64,000 nt of DNA, from contig NZ_VLIY01000001.1 in the NCBI RefSeq assembly GCF_007489285.1, positions 310,001 to 374,000 of the forward strand. The letters are read 5' to 3'. Made by a program: the position numbers and the translations under genes. This stretch comes from Skermania sp. ID1734 (GTDB taxonomy: Bacteria > Actinomycetota > Actinomycetes > Mycobacteriales > Mycobacteriaceae). Shown one piece after another: positions 8,918 through 17,267 of this stretch. Each line of letters opens with the position of its first letter. The first letter of the stretch is position 1. The notes beneath the pieces are model-generated. The model saw only the letters and a program-made list of their open reading frames with translations, was not told where the DNA came from and did not search any database.

Positions 8918-9850
8918 ATGACCAGGGATAATGGGCCGTTGGCCGGACGAAACGTCATCATCACCGGGGCGTCGTCCGGAATCGGACGGGCGGCCGCGCT
9001 CGCCGTGGCACGAAAGGGTGGCACAGCGCTGCTGCTAGCGCGCCGCGCCGACGAGCTGGACCGCGTCGTCGCCGACATCCGGGATGAGGGCGGTGTCGCG
9101 TACGCCTATCCCTGTGACCTCACCGATACCGACTCCGTGCAGCGCACGGTCGACCAGATCTGCGTCGAACACTCCCACGTCGACATGCTGGTCAACAACG
9201 CCGGCCGATCGATTCGCCGTTCCATCTACCGCTCCACCGACCGCCTGCACGACTTCGAGCGCACCATGGCAGTCAATTACTTCGGCGCGGTCCGGATGAC
9301 GCTCGCCCTGCTGCCGCATATGCGGGAACGCAAGTTCGGACACATCGTGAACATCAGCAGCGCAGGCGTGCAACTGAGCACACCACGATTCGCCGCATAT
9401 CTGGCCAGCAAGGCGGCACTGGACAAGTTCGCCGACGTCGCCGCGGCGGAGACGCTCGCCGACGGAATCACGTTCACCACGATTCACATGCCGCTCATCG
9501 ATACGCCGATGATCGCGCCCACCGGTAGTCGCAACGTGGTACCACCGGCGTCACCGGAGTGGGCTGCTGCGACGGTCGTGCGCGCGCTCATCGAACGGCC
9601 CAAACGCATCGACACGCCCGCCGGAACCCTGGCGGAGTACGGAGCTCTGTTTGTGCCCGGACTCAAGGATAGGGCGCTGCACCGGTACTACCGGATGTAC
9701 CCGGATTCACCGGCAGCCAAGGGCGAGGCGGCTGCAACCACCCTGACTGAGCCGAAAGCCCGTCCATCACAACCGCCTTCGCCGCTGGAACGCCAAGCAA
9801 AGCGGGCGGTGCGGCGAATCGCCCGGCTGGTTCCCGGCACTCACTGGTGA
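8918..9850 (+). CDS. Short-chain dehydrogenase/reductase
   Basis: A 310-residue classical SDR. The NAD(P) motif TGASSGIG (about residues 20-27), the structural NNAG, the catalytic Ser in NISSAG and the YxxxK pair in YLASK are all present. The start is ATG at 8918 behind GAGGAG rather than a GTG ten codons earlier. The fold, C-terminal extension and neighbourhood resemble the reductase domain of mycobacterial acyl reductases (AcrA1/CmrA type), suggesting a lipid ketone or aldehyde substrate; this is inference. The stop overlaps the convergent Suc_Fer gene by 10 bases. An inverted repeat upstream may be its operator. Confidence 0.88.
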   Translation: MTRDNGPLAGRNVIITGASSGIGRAAALAVARKGGTALLLARRADELDRVVADIRDEGGVAYAYPCDLTDTDSVQRTVDQICVEHSHVDMLVNNAGRSIRRSIYRSTDRLHDFERTMAVNYFGAVRMTLALLPHMRERKFGHIVNISSAGVQLSTPRFAAYLASKAALDKFADVAAAETLADGITFTTIHMPLIDTPMIAPTGSRNVVPPASPEWAAATVVRALIERPKRIDTPAGTLAEYGALFVPGLKDRALHRYYRMYPDSPAAKGEAAATTLTEPKARPSQPPSPLERQAKRAVRRIARLVPGTHW

Positions 9851-10725
9851 GGCAGTTCGCGAATCTCGCGTACGCGCACCACTTCCACAGGCTTCGGCTT
9901 GGCCCCGCAACTCACCGCTCGCGGCACGAGCTTCTCGATGCCGACTTCGACCCACCAGCTGCGGCCGTCGCGGTGCGCCACCAACACACCCGAATCCTGC
10001 TCTCCCACCGCAAGAGCCGAGATGTCGGTGTCACCGGTCAGGTCCCGTACAGCCACCTCGGCCGCCTGGGCGGCCGGCCGGTAGCAACTGCGGCCCCGCA
10101 ATCCGGGCAGCGCGACCTTTCCGCGCATCGCCGCTTCAACTACATGCGCACTGGCCGTTGCGTCGAGTCGTCCGTAGGAGTATCCGGTCGGCAACACAAT
10201 GACCGACGGCGCGAACCGATGTCCCCCCGTGTGCGAGCACTCCCACACCGCCGCAGGGAATTTCGCCGCCAACTGGGCGGCGACCGGCCGACCGTACAGC
10301 GCGCAGCATTGATCACGCTTGCCATGTGCGCAGACCAGTACCACCGGATCCTCGACAGTCGTTCCGATGCCCGGCGCCGCACCCGAAATGGCCGTCAGAT
10401 CGAGGTCGAGCAGTTCCGGGTAGTCATCGATCTCGAGTCGTTCACACCACGTCGTGTCCGGTCGCGAGTTCGCCAGCAAGACGGTGTGTCCACCGGTTGC
10501 GCGCCCAGGCCGCCGGATAACCATCAACCGAACGTCGGCAGCGGCTGTCCGCCTACCCAATTCGGCAGAGATGTCCGAGCCGAGCACCTGATCGTCGAGC
10601 ACGTCGCGACCCCAGGGCCCGGGATGCTCGACGCACAGCCACCCCCGCACGTGCGCTGCGCTTCCGGGCAGCGGCTCGTCGATAGCTGACAGCGCCGAAC
10701 AACGTAATCCGCTCGCGGTCGTCAC
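9841..10725 (-). CDS. Sucrase/ferredoxin-like (Suc_Fer) protein
   Basis: A 294-residue protein of the Suc_Fer-like family, thioredoxin-fold relatives that carry an iron-sulfur site. The cysteine/histidine cluster VCAHGKRDQCCALYG and the later WECSHTGGHRFAPSV with VLPTGYSYGRL are the family signatures. The start is GTG at 10725, overlapping the TGA of the YdeI-like gene (GTGA); the frame continues upstream through that gene but the overlap start fits a coupled pair. Cellular role and electron partner are unknown. Confidence 0.8.
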   Translation of the reverse strand: MTTASGLRCSALSAIDEPLPGSAAHVRGWLCVEHPGPWGRDVLDDQVLGSDISAELGRRTAAADVRLMVIRRPGRATGGHTVLLANSRPDTTWCERLEIDDYPELLDLDLTAISGAAPGIGTTVEDPVVLVCAHGKRDQCCALYGRPVAAQLAAKFPAAVWECSHTGGHRFAPSVIVLPTGYSYGRLDATASAHVVEAAMRGKVALPGLRGRSCYRPAAQAAEVAVRDLTGDTDISALAVGEQDSGVLVAHRDGRSWWVEVGIEKLVPRAVSCGAKPKPVEVVRVREIRELPHQ

Positions 10726-11300
10726 TCGACCAGCTTCTTTCCTTCGGCGAACGATGCGACGAACGCGGCGATCCGCCGGGCGCGGGTCTCCGGCCGTTTC
10801 GCGGTCTGCAGCCGGTAACACACCGCATACCGGTTCTGGCTGTTCAGGGTGGCGAAGAACGCTTCTGCGGCCGGGTTCTTGGCCAATTCAGCGAGGAAAT
10901 CCGCCGGTGGTTCGGCATTGCGGGGGCTGTCGTAGGCGCGCTCCCACCGCCCGTCGGCCTTGGCCCGCTCCATCTCGGCTGCCCCCGCGGCAGCCATCAA
11001 GCCCTGCGCGAGCAGCTGTTCCGCCTTCTCGCAGTTCCGCTTGGACCACGGGCTGCGCGGCCGACGCGGGGTGAAGCCTTGCAGATAGAAGTTCTCATCC
11101 AACCGCTTGACCTGGCCGTCGATCCAGCCGAAGCACAGCGCCTCGTTCAAGGCCCCCGCATAGTCGAGTGAGGTCACACCGGACCCCTTCTTCGCGAACT
11201 TGACCCACACGCCTTGCGGTGTGCTGTCGTGGTGCTGCTCGAGCCAGTGCCGAAAGGCCGCGGAATCGACGAAGTACTCGGTCGCACGCTCGGCAGGCAT
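10722..11300 (-). CDS. YdeI/OmpD-associated family protein
   Basis: A 192-residue protein with the family pattern: FRHWLEQHHD...GVWVKFAKKGSG, then LNEALCFGWIDGQVKRLDENFYLQGFTPRRPRSPWSKRN (residues about 40-85 in two blocks), and a C-terminal helical region ending FAEGKKLVE. The start is ATG at 11300; GGAGG lies only two bases ahead, so an upstream GTG is possible. It is coupled to the Suc_Fer gene by a GTGA overlap. Biochemical function of the family is not established. Confidence 0.78.
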   Translation of the reverse strand: MPAERATEYFVDSAAFRHWLEQHHDSTPQGVWVKFAKKGSGVTSLDYAGALNEALCFGWIDGQVKRLDENFYLQGFTPRRPRSPWSKRNCEKAEQLLAQGLMAAAGAAEMERAKADGRWERAYDSPRNAEPPADFLAELAKNPAAEAFFATLNSQNRYAVCYRLQTAKRPETRARRIAAFVASFAEGKKLVE

Positions 11301-11324
11301 AACCTCCACTTTAAGATCACCGAA

Positions 11325-12149
11325 GTGGATAACAGCCGACGACCACCCGCCGGTGAGCCCAGTGCGTTGTTGCGGCCGGATCTCGCCGAGCCCGTCCTGG
11401 ATCTGTCGCGGCATCATCCCCGTGAGTCGTTGCGGCCATTCGTCGACTATGTGTGGGTGGCGCGGTGGACGTTGACCGGGCCGTACCGACAACAGGTACT
11501 ACCCCAGCCGCGGATACACGTCGCCGCCGAACACGACCACCTCCTCGTGCACGGCGTGAACCGCAAACCGTTCGAGCGCACCTTCACCGAATCCGGCCAA
11601 GTGGTCGGTGCCGCATTTCGTGCGGGCGGCTTCCGCCCGTTCCTCGACGCAGCAGTGGGCACATTGGAAGGCAAAGTCATCGCCGCGGCCGCGCTGCCGA
11701 CCGGCCACTTCACCGCCGATGACGCACCGATTGCGCGCCGCCTGCTCACCGAGCCCGACCTCTCGGCACTCGTCACTGGGTTGCAGGACTACCTGGAAGC
11801 CGCAGCGCCCCAAGCAGATCCGATGATCGACGAAGTAGCCCACATCATGAAACGGATCGAACAGGACACCGGCATTCACCGGGTCGAGCAGGTCGCGACC
11901 ATGGCGGGTGTCAGCGCCCGGACGCTGCAGCGGATGTTCACCGAGTACGTCGGCATCGCACCCAAGTGGGTCATCCAGCGCCGCCGATTGCTTGATGCTG
12001 CCGAACAGGCGCACAGCGACGATCCGGTCGACTGGGCGGCGCTGGCCGATCAACTCGGGTTCAGCGACCAGGCTCATCTGGTTCGGGCCTTCACGGCCGC
12101 GGTCGGGACGCCGCCGGCGACGTACGCAAAACAGACCCGCGGACACTAA
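11325..12149 (+). CDS. AraC-family transcriptional regulator
   Basis: About 274 residues. The N-terminal part (RHHPRESLRPFVDYVWVARW, then a cupin-like strand region) is the DUF6597-type sensor domain. The C-terminal 100 residues form an AraC DNA-binding domain with VEQVATMAGVSARTLQRMF as the first helix-turn-helix and WAALADQLGFSDQAHLVRAF as the second. The GTG at 11325 is taken as start because it begins just after the divergent YdeI gene; a TTG about 15 codons later is also possible. The 24-bp spacing suggests a shared, overlapping promoter with the YdeI-Suc_Fer pair, its likely target by position. Confidence 0.8.
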   Translation: MDNSRRPPAGEPSALLRPDLAEPVLDLSRHHPRESLRPFVDYVWVARWTLTGPYRQQVLPQPRIHVAAEHDHLLVHGVNRKPFERTFTESGQVVGAAFRAGGFRPFLDAAVGTLEGKVIAAAALPTGHFTADDAPIARRLLTEPDLSALVTGLQDYLEAAAPQADPMIDEVAHIMKRIEQDTGIHRVEQVATMAGVSARTLQRMFTEYVGIAPKWVIQRRRLLDAAEQAHSDDPVDWAALADQLGFSDQAHLVRAFTAAVGTPPATYAKQTRGH

Positions 12150-12214
12150 CCGCACGGCGCGGGGAGATTCGGTGCGTGCAGGCCGGCGAGGCCGGCACAT
12201 CCGGACAGGCCTTC

Positions 12215-12967
12215 TCAGTCGCGCATGAGGAACGGCATCACCGCGGCCGCAAAGTCGCGGTACCTGTCGCGGTGGATGCTGTGCCCGGTCTTGAAGCGGA
12301 TCACCTCGCAACTCGGGATGGCCGCGTGCATGATCTCGAGCTTGACAGGGTCGACCATGCCGCCCGGGCCACCGACCAGGATCAGGGTGTCGGCCTCGAT
12401 GTCGGCGAGTTGGTCCCACCACTGCTGATTGGGCTGGCGAAACTGCTGCAGCGCGCTCGTGGTCATCGACCGATCGAACGCGATCAGCGCGCGCGGATGC
12501 CGGACTGCGCTGGTCACCGCGTGCCAGAGCTCGGTCCACGTAGGTAGCCGGCGCGAGAGCATCGGGATCGGATCGCCGGTCCGCCGCGGCAACGGACACT
12601 CCTCGATGACAACGCGACGAACCAGGTCGGGCCGCTGCTGGGCGAGCAAGGAAACCGCATAGCCACCCAACGAGTGCCCGACCATGTCGAGTTCGCGCAG
12701 TTCCAGGCCATCGCAGAGGCGGTGCAGATCGTCGGCGAACTCGGCGAAGATGTAGGAGGAAGTGTGCGCGCTGCGCCCATGGCCACGCAGGTCGGCGATG
12801 ATGACGCGGCGTCCCTGGTGAACCAAATCGGCGGCGAAGCGGTCCCAGGTGTGGCCGTCGCCGCCCATGCCGTGCACCAGCAACACCGGGTGCGGGTCCT
12901 CGCCACCGGAATCGCGATAGGAAATCGTCACGCCGGCAAGCGAGACCTTCGTCGCTGTCATCTCCAC
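12215..12967 (-). CDS. Alpha/beta hydrolase
   Basis: A 250-residue hydrolase with oxyanion LVHGMGGDG (about 30-38), nucleophile elbow VGHSLGGYA (Ser99), and a C-terminal histidine in FKTGHSIHRDR. Cap-domain helices lie between residues 125 and 190. The start is GTG at 12967 or ATG at 12961 two codons later; no clear ribosome site distinguishes them. The substrate is not evident; the overall pattern resembles esterase/haloperoxidase-like members. It lies just downstream of imuB on the same strand with a 27-bp gap, so it may be transcribed with the SOS-induced imuA'-imuB pair. Confidence 0.82.
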   Translation of the reverse strand: MEMTATKVSLAGVTISYRDSGGEDPHPVLLVHGMGGDGHTWDRFAADLVHQGRRVIIADLRGHGRSAHTSSYIFAEFADDLHRLCDGLELRELDMVGHSLGGYAVSLLAQQRPDLVRRVVIEECPLPRRTGDPIPMLSRRLPTWTELWHAVTSAVRHPRALIAFDRSMTTSALQQFRQPNQQWWDQLADIEADTLILVGGPGGMVDPVKLEIMHAAIPSCEVIRFKTGHSIHRDRYRDFAAAVMPFLMRD

Positions 12968-12994
12968 GATCGCTGAGCGTAGCGGGCAGGCTAC

Positions 12995-14572
12995 TCATTC
13001 GTAGATTCCCTCCACGCACCAGCTCTGGTTGCGACACATCAGCAAGAGCGCTTTCGGCTGGTCGATTTCGGCCGCTGTTTCGAACATGACCTGCGCCCGC
13101 GCCGCCGAGAGCGCGCCGGCTGAATCCCACCAACGCTCGTCGACCAGCCACGGTCCCGCCCAGCCCTGCAACTGCCAGATGCGGGTACCCCAGCGCAGGC
13201 GTGCTGGGGCGGAGCTGAATACCCCGCGCTCGGTAATGAGGACCCGATTGCCTTCGCTGTTCTCGAGCATCACCTCTGGCCGGCTGTCCAGAATGGCCGT
13301 CGGCGCCGGAGAAGGCAGCTGACCTGGCCACGGCAGGGCAGGATCTGTTTCCGGCGCCAGCTCGTCGCCCAGCGGCACCAGAGTGATCCGCTCGGCGGGG
13401 CCACGACCGCCGCTGAGGACTCCGACCTGAACGGCATCACCACCGAGCAGGCCTTGCACCCGCACCAGGGCCCGCCGCGCCCGTTCATCCTCTTCGCCGA
13501 CGCCACCCCACAGTCCCAGCTGCAATGCCCCGGCGGCGACCACTTCGACCGGCTCGAGGCGCAGCAGGACGATTCCCGCCGTCGGCCTGGACTCGCTGCG
13601 TCCGGTGAGCCACCCGTCGAGCTGCCAGCGAACCCGGTCTGCGGTGCCCTCGGGTGTGAGCGGCTCGGCGCATCTCCAGGTCCGGGACAAATGTTCAGCG
13701 TTACCGGTGCGGGCCTGCACCAGCAGCCGGGTGCAGGCCACCGACGCGGCGGCCAGTTTGGTGTGCAACCGTTCGGCCAGTGCTCGACCGGCGAACGCGG
13801 CGGCATCGACGCGGTCGATCGGCGGATCGCAGTGCATTTCGACGTCCAGATCCGGCGGTAGTGGCCGTGCGGAGGGCGGGCGTTCCGGCTCGCCGCGGGC
13901 GCTGCGGTGGGCGAGCACAGCATCCGTGCCGAACCGGGATGCCACGTCCACCGGCGAGATCGCCGCAAAGTCCCCGATTGTGCGTAAACCCAAGCGCTGC
14001 AACAGGTCCACCAGCTCCGTACGCTCCGGCGCAGCCAAGCTCGGTTCGGCGGCGAGTTCGGCGATGGGCAAGGGCGCAAGGAACTGCGCGCCACCACCAC
14101 GCGGCACGATCGCCGCATGCCGGGCGGCAACGACGGCGGTGCTCAACTCGTCGGCAATGCCAATCTGGCACTCCACTCCGGTGGCCGCCGCCTCGTCGAC
14201 CAGTCGCTCGGCGGCAGCGTACTCGGATCCGAAATATCGGCTGATCCCACGCGCAGCGACCACGACAAGTCCCGGTCGTAGCACCTCGATTCCGGGAGCC
14301 ACGGCATCGATGGCCGCCGCGGTCGGTTCGAACAATCGAGCATCACGATCCGGGTCAGCAAGCGCCACATGCAGAGTCGGACATCGAGCCTGCGCCTCAC
14401 GCTTACGTAGCCCGCGCCGGACACCGTCGGCCCGCGCCGCTGTCGAACAGGCGATCACCCTGTTGGACTGGAGAACGGCGACGGGATGGGTGGGGATCAG
14501 GTCGACGCTGGCCGCCGCCGCGATCGCGGGCCAGTCCGGACACCACAGCGCCAGCACCCGAGACCTCACCAC
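12995..14572 (-). CDS. imuB: ImuB, inactive Y-family polymerase-like mutasome adaptor
   Basis: A 525-residue Y-family relative that lacks the catalytic acidic residues: the usual DMDAFF motif reads LWCPDWP at residues 9-15. A beta-clamp binding motif QLGLWG lies at 351-356, practically where M. tuberculosis ImuB carries QLPLWG. The C-terminal region binds ImuA' and DnaE2 in the mycobacterial model. The GTG start overlaps the end of imuA' by seven bases. ImuB is not a polymerase itself but tethers DnaE2 to the clamp during damage-induced mutagenesis. Confidence 0.93.
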   Translation of the reverse strand: MVRSRVLALWCPDWPAIAAAASVDLIPTHPVAVLQSNRVIACSTAARADGVRRGLRKREAQARCPTLHVALADPDRDARLFEPTAAAIDAVAPGIEVLRPGLVVVAARGISRYFGSEYAAAERLVDEAAATGVECQIGIADELSTAVVAARHAAIVPRGGGAQFLAPLPIAELAAEPSLAAPERTELVDLLQRLGLRTIGDFAAISPVDVASRFGTDAVLAHRSARGEPERPPSARPLPPDLDVEMHCDPPIDRVDAAAFAGRALAERLHTKLAAASVACTRLLVQARTGNAEHLSRTWRCAEPLTPEGTADRVRWQLDGWLTGRSESRPTAGIVLLRLEPVEVVAAGALQLGLWGGVGEEDERARRALVRVQGLLGGDAVQVGVLSGGRGPAERITLVPLGDELAPETDPALPWPGQLPSPAPTAILDSRPEVMLENSEGNRVLITERGVFSSAPARLRWGTRIWQLQGWAGPWLVDERWWDSAGALSAARAQVMFETAAEIDQPKALLLMCRNQSWCVEGIYE

Positions 14573-15312
14573 GACACCGCCTGCGGGAACTCCACATCGG
14601 ATTGTTCAGCAGCGGGCACCCATTCCATGGCGCCAGCGCCGGGTTGCAAATCCAGCCGGGTAGTCCGCAGCCCGCAGGCGCGGCCCTGGGCCCGCACCGC
14701 CACCTGCATCGACCGCAATCTGCCCGTTCCGCGACCCAGACCCCGGTAACCGACCACGCGGGCGTCGAGTCGCAGTTCCACACCGCTGAACTGTCCATGC
14801 GAAACCAACAAGGTCGACCCCCTGCTGCGCGCACGGGCAACCACCGCCCTTGAGCGGGACGGCGCCACCTGTCCACCGCCGAGATCAAGGACAACCAGAT
14901 CCAGACCGTCCAACAGCACCGCGGCGACCTCCACCGGATCCGGTCCCGGCTCCGGAATCAGCGCTATCCGCCGCAACTGGGCACCCATCTCCGTGGCGGC
15001 CAACAAACTCAGGCCAGGACGACCGATCACGCCGGCATTGCCACCATTGCCGGTAACCGTGGCCAGCAAGCCGAGCAGCAGCGAAGTTGCGCCCGAGAAC
15101 GAGACCACCGAACCTTTGGCCAATCCGCCGTTGGGCAGGATGGCGGCCAGGGCCTCTGGAACGGGCAGCACCTCCTTGCGGAGGTAGGTGTTTGCGGCTT
15201 CACCGCGGGCCGGAACCGCCGCCATGCGCCGGCGAAGATGGTCGAGCCGTTCCTGCCTGGACAGCCCGGTAAGCTCGCCGAATTCGACTGGAACGGTCAC
15301 TGCAACCCCCAT
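14566..15312 (-). CDS. imuA': ImuA', RecA-like mutasome protein
   Basis: About 248 residues. The RecA/SulA-like core starts near GSVVSFSGATSLLLGLL, where the usual Walker A lysine-threonine is absent, as in other ImuA' proteins, and continues with GLDLVVLDLGGGQVAPSRSR. The start is ATG at 15312; a GTG at 15300 has a better ribosome site (GGGGG five bases upstream) and may be the true one. It is first gene of the imuA'-imuB(-hydrolase) unit, with an almost perfect SOS box 19 bp upstream. ImuA' is required with ImuB and DnaE2 for induced mutagenesis. Confidence 0.88.
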   Translation of the reverse strand: MGVAVTVPVEFGELTGLSRQERLDHLRRRMAAVPARGEAANTYLRKEVLPVPEALAAILPNGGLAKGSVVSFSGATSLLLGLLATVTGNGGNAGVIGRPGLSLLAATEMGAQLRRIALIPEPGPDPVEVAAVLLDGLDLVVLDLGGGQVAPSRSRAVVARARSRGSTLLVSHGQFSGVELRLDARVVGYRGLGRGTGRLRSMQVAVRAQGRACGLRTTRLDLQPGAGAMEWVPAAEQSDVEFPQAVSW

Positions 15313-15330
15313 ATGGAAATGAATATGTAC

Positions 15331-15346
15331 TCGAACATGTATTCGA
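15331..15346 (-). promoter_or_regulatory. LexA (SOS) box of imuA'-imuB
   Basis: TCGAAC-ATGT-ATTCGA matches the mycobacterial LexA consensus TCGAAC(N4)GTTCGA in eleven of twelve informative positions. It is 18 bp ahead of the imuA' ATG and about 90 bp ahead of the divergent protein kinase. Confidence 0.88.
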
Positions 15347-15435
15347 ATACACCGAGGGTATGCCGCCTCTTCCGGACCCGTCAAGCCCGTCCGAGAGCTC
15401 ATCGGAGCCACTCGCGCGTCAAGTAATCTCACTGT

Positions 15436-16608
15436 GTGAGCGAGCGCCAGCAGACCGGGCACCACCCAGCGGTGGGACCGGACTATCTCGTGGCTGGCCG
15501 CTATCGCTTACAGGCAAAACTGGGTGGCGGCGGCATGGGCACAGTGTGGCTCGCCCACGACAAACTGCTCGACCGGGATGTGGCGATCAAACAGATCACC
15601 TCGACAACCGGGCTCGGCACCGAGGCCGCAACCCGGCTACGTAACCGGGTTCTGCATGAGGGTCGAACAGCTGCCAAGCTGTCCCACCATCACGCGATTG
15701 CCATGTATGACGTAGCACTGGACGGCGGCGAACCGTGGCTGGTGATGGAGCACCTGCCCTCGCGCAGCCTGGCGCAGGCACTGACGGTCGTCGATGCGAT
15801 CCCGCCGTTCGAGGTCGCTCAAATCGGCACTCAAGTAGCCGACGCGCTCTCCGAGGCCCACGCCGTCGGCATCCTGCACCGTGACATCAAGCCCGGAAAC
15901 ATCCTCATCGCTGATCGTGGCCGTCACGTCGGCACCGTCAAGATCAGCGACTTCGGCATCGCCCGCGCCAAGGGTGAAAACGACGAGCCGGACGGAGTGA
16001 TCACCGGCACCCCGGCCTATCTCGCTCCCGAGGTGGCCCGGGGCGACGACCCGACAGAGGCCAGCGACGTCTTTTCGCTGGGCGCCACCCTCTACACCGC
16101 GGTAGAAGGCCAGCCGCCGTTCGGCATCGACACGGACTCCCATGCCCTGCTCGAGCGGGTGGCCCGAGCGGAAATCATTGCACCCCAACGCGCGGACTTT
16201 CTTACCGAGCCACTCCTGCACATGCTTGAACCAGACCCCGCCCGTCGGCCCACCATGGCTCAGGCTCGTGATGAACTGGCCGCCGCGGCCGCCACCAACG
16301 CCGACTACCTTCTGGGCGCGCCGATCCATGAAGCAACAGGCAATGTGCCGCATTGGGCCCTGCGATCGGCAATCGGACGCAGCCGACCGCGCCCGGCGCC
16401 GACACTGGTTGCCGACACCCGACCAGCAACGCATGTCGGATTCGATCGGAACTGGACCGCAACACCGCCGAGGGCCATGCCCCAACGCATCTCGGCGCCC
16501 GGCCGTACCCGCGACACTCAAACGAATCTGCTGCACATGACGCTCGTCGCGGGCGTGCTGGTGGCCGTGATCGTGGCGATCGTCGCAGTGGTACTGGCGC
16601 TGTCCTAA
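15436..16608 (+). CDS. Membrane Ser/Thr protein kinase without sensor domain
   Basis: A 390-residue Hanks-type kinase. The glycine loop GGGGMGTVWLA (30-40), ATP lysine K52 (VAIKQI), catalytic HRDIKPGNIL with D150, DFG at 172-174 and the APE of subdomain VIII are intact, so it should be active. A proline/arginine-rich linker is followed by one membrane helix at about 368-389 and the chain then ends, leaving no extracellular domain (unlike PknB with PASTA repeats). The start is GTG with little ribosome site, possibly a leaderless transcript. It is divergent from imuA' and convergent with the LuxR regulator (four-base overlap of stops). Confidence 0.9.
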   Translation: MSERQQTGHHPAVGPDYLVAGRYRLQAKLGGGGMGTVWLAHDKLLDRDVAIKQITSTTGLGTEAATRLRNRVLHEGRTAAKLSHHHAIAMYDVALDGGEPWLVMEHLPSRSLAQALTVVDAIPPFEVAQIGTQVADALSEAHAVGILHRDIKPGNILIADRGRHVGTVKISDFGIARAKGENDEPDGVITGTPAYLAPEVARGDDPTEASDVFSLGATLYTAVEGQPPFGIDTDSHALLERVARAEIIAPQRADFLTEPLLHMLEPDPARRPTMAQARDELAAAAATNADYLLGAPIHEATGNVPHWALRSAIGRSRPRPAPTLVADTRPATHVGFDRNWTATPPRAMPQRISAPGRTRDTQTNLLHMTLVAGVLVAVIVAIVAVVLALS

Positions 16609-17267
16609 TCAAGCCGGCGCCGGTGCGCCCACCGGGTCAACGCATTCCGATTGGACTGCTGGGTCTTTCGCAAAACGTTCGACGCGTGCGTCTCGACCGT
16701 CTTCACCGAGATGAACAGGTCCTCGGCAATCTCGCGATAAGTGTATCCGCGCGCCAACAGCCGCAGGACCTCCAGTTCACGCGGCGTCAGTGAATCCAGC
16801 TCCGGATCCAGGGGCGGCTCGGGTGTCGCGGAGCGGCCGGTGAACGAATCCAGCACGAATCCCGCCAGCCGCGGGCTAAACACCGCATCGCCATCGGCTA
16901 CGCGACGGATCGCCGCCGCAAGTTCCCCGCCCGAGATCGTCTTTGTCACGTAACCGCGGGCTCCGGCCCGGATCACGGCAATGACGTCTTCGGCTGCGTC
17001 GGAAACACTCAGCGCCAAACACACCGGACCGCTGTCGATTCCGGAAAGCACTGCGAGGCCCCCGCCGTCGGGCATGTGCACGTCGAGAAGCACCACGTCG
17101 GGACGGGTCGCGTTGATCCCGGCCACCGCCTCGGCAACGCCGCCGGCCTCACCGACCACGTCCATGTCACGCTCCCGACCGAGCTCCGCACGAACCCCAG
17201 CCCGGAACACCGCGTGGTCATCGACCAGAAAGACCCGCCGACGTTGTGCCACTGCCGATTCGGTCAC
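16605..17267 (-). CDS. NarL/LuxR-family response regulator
   Basis: A 220-residue regulator. The receiver domain begins with VFLVDDHAVFRAG and the phosphoacceptor is D62 in LLDVHMPDGG; the C-terminal LuxR helix-turn-helix is LTPRELEVLRLLARGYTYRE...TVETHASNVLRK. The GTG start overlaps the stop of the PspC-domain histidine kinase (GTGA), so kinase and regulator are a coupled pair. By domain content it resembles LiaR/EsrR-type envelope-stress regulators; the likely target is the divergent PspC/LiaF-like gene two genes away, which is inference. Confidence 0.93.
   Translation of the reverse strand: MTESAVAQRRRVFLVDDHAVFRAGVRAELGRERDMDVVGEAGGVAEAVAGINATRPDVVLLDVHMPDGGGLAVLSGIDSGPVCLALSVSDAAEDVIAVIRAGARGYVTKTISGGELAAAIRRVADGDAVFSPRLAGFVLDSFTGRSATPEPPLDPELDSLTPRELEVLRLLARGYTYREIAEDLFISVKTVETHASNVLRKTQQSNRNALTRWAHRRRLD

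Noticed and set aside
12182-12196. GCCGGC-GAG-GCCGGC hairpin between convergent AraC and hydrolase genes
   Set aside because: Six GC pairs without T tract in a GC-rich genome are not convincing; a terminator here is possible but unsupported.
11499-13331. A 610-codon minus-strand frame across the AraC regulator and the hydrolase
   Set aside because: It runs through two genes with clear motifs in other frames and has Arg/Pro/Ala-biased composition typical of a shadow.
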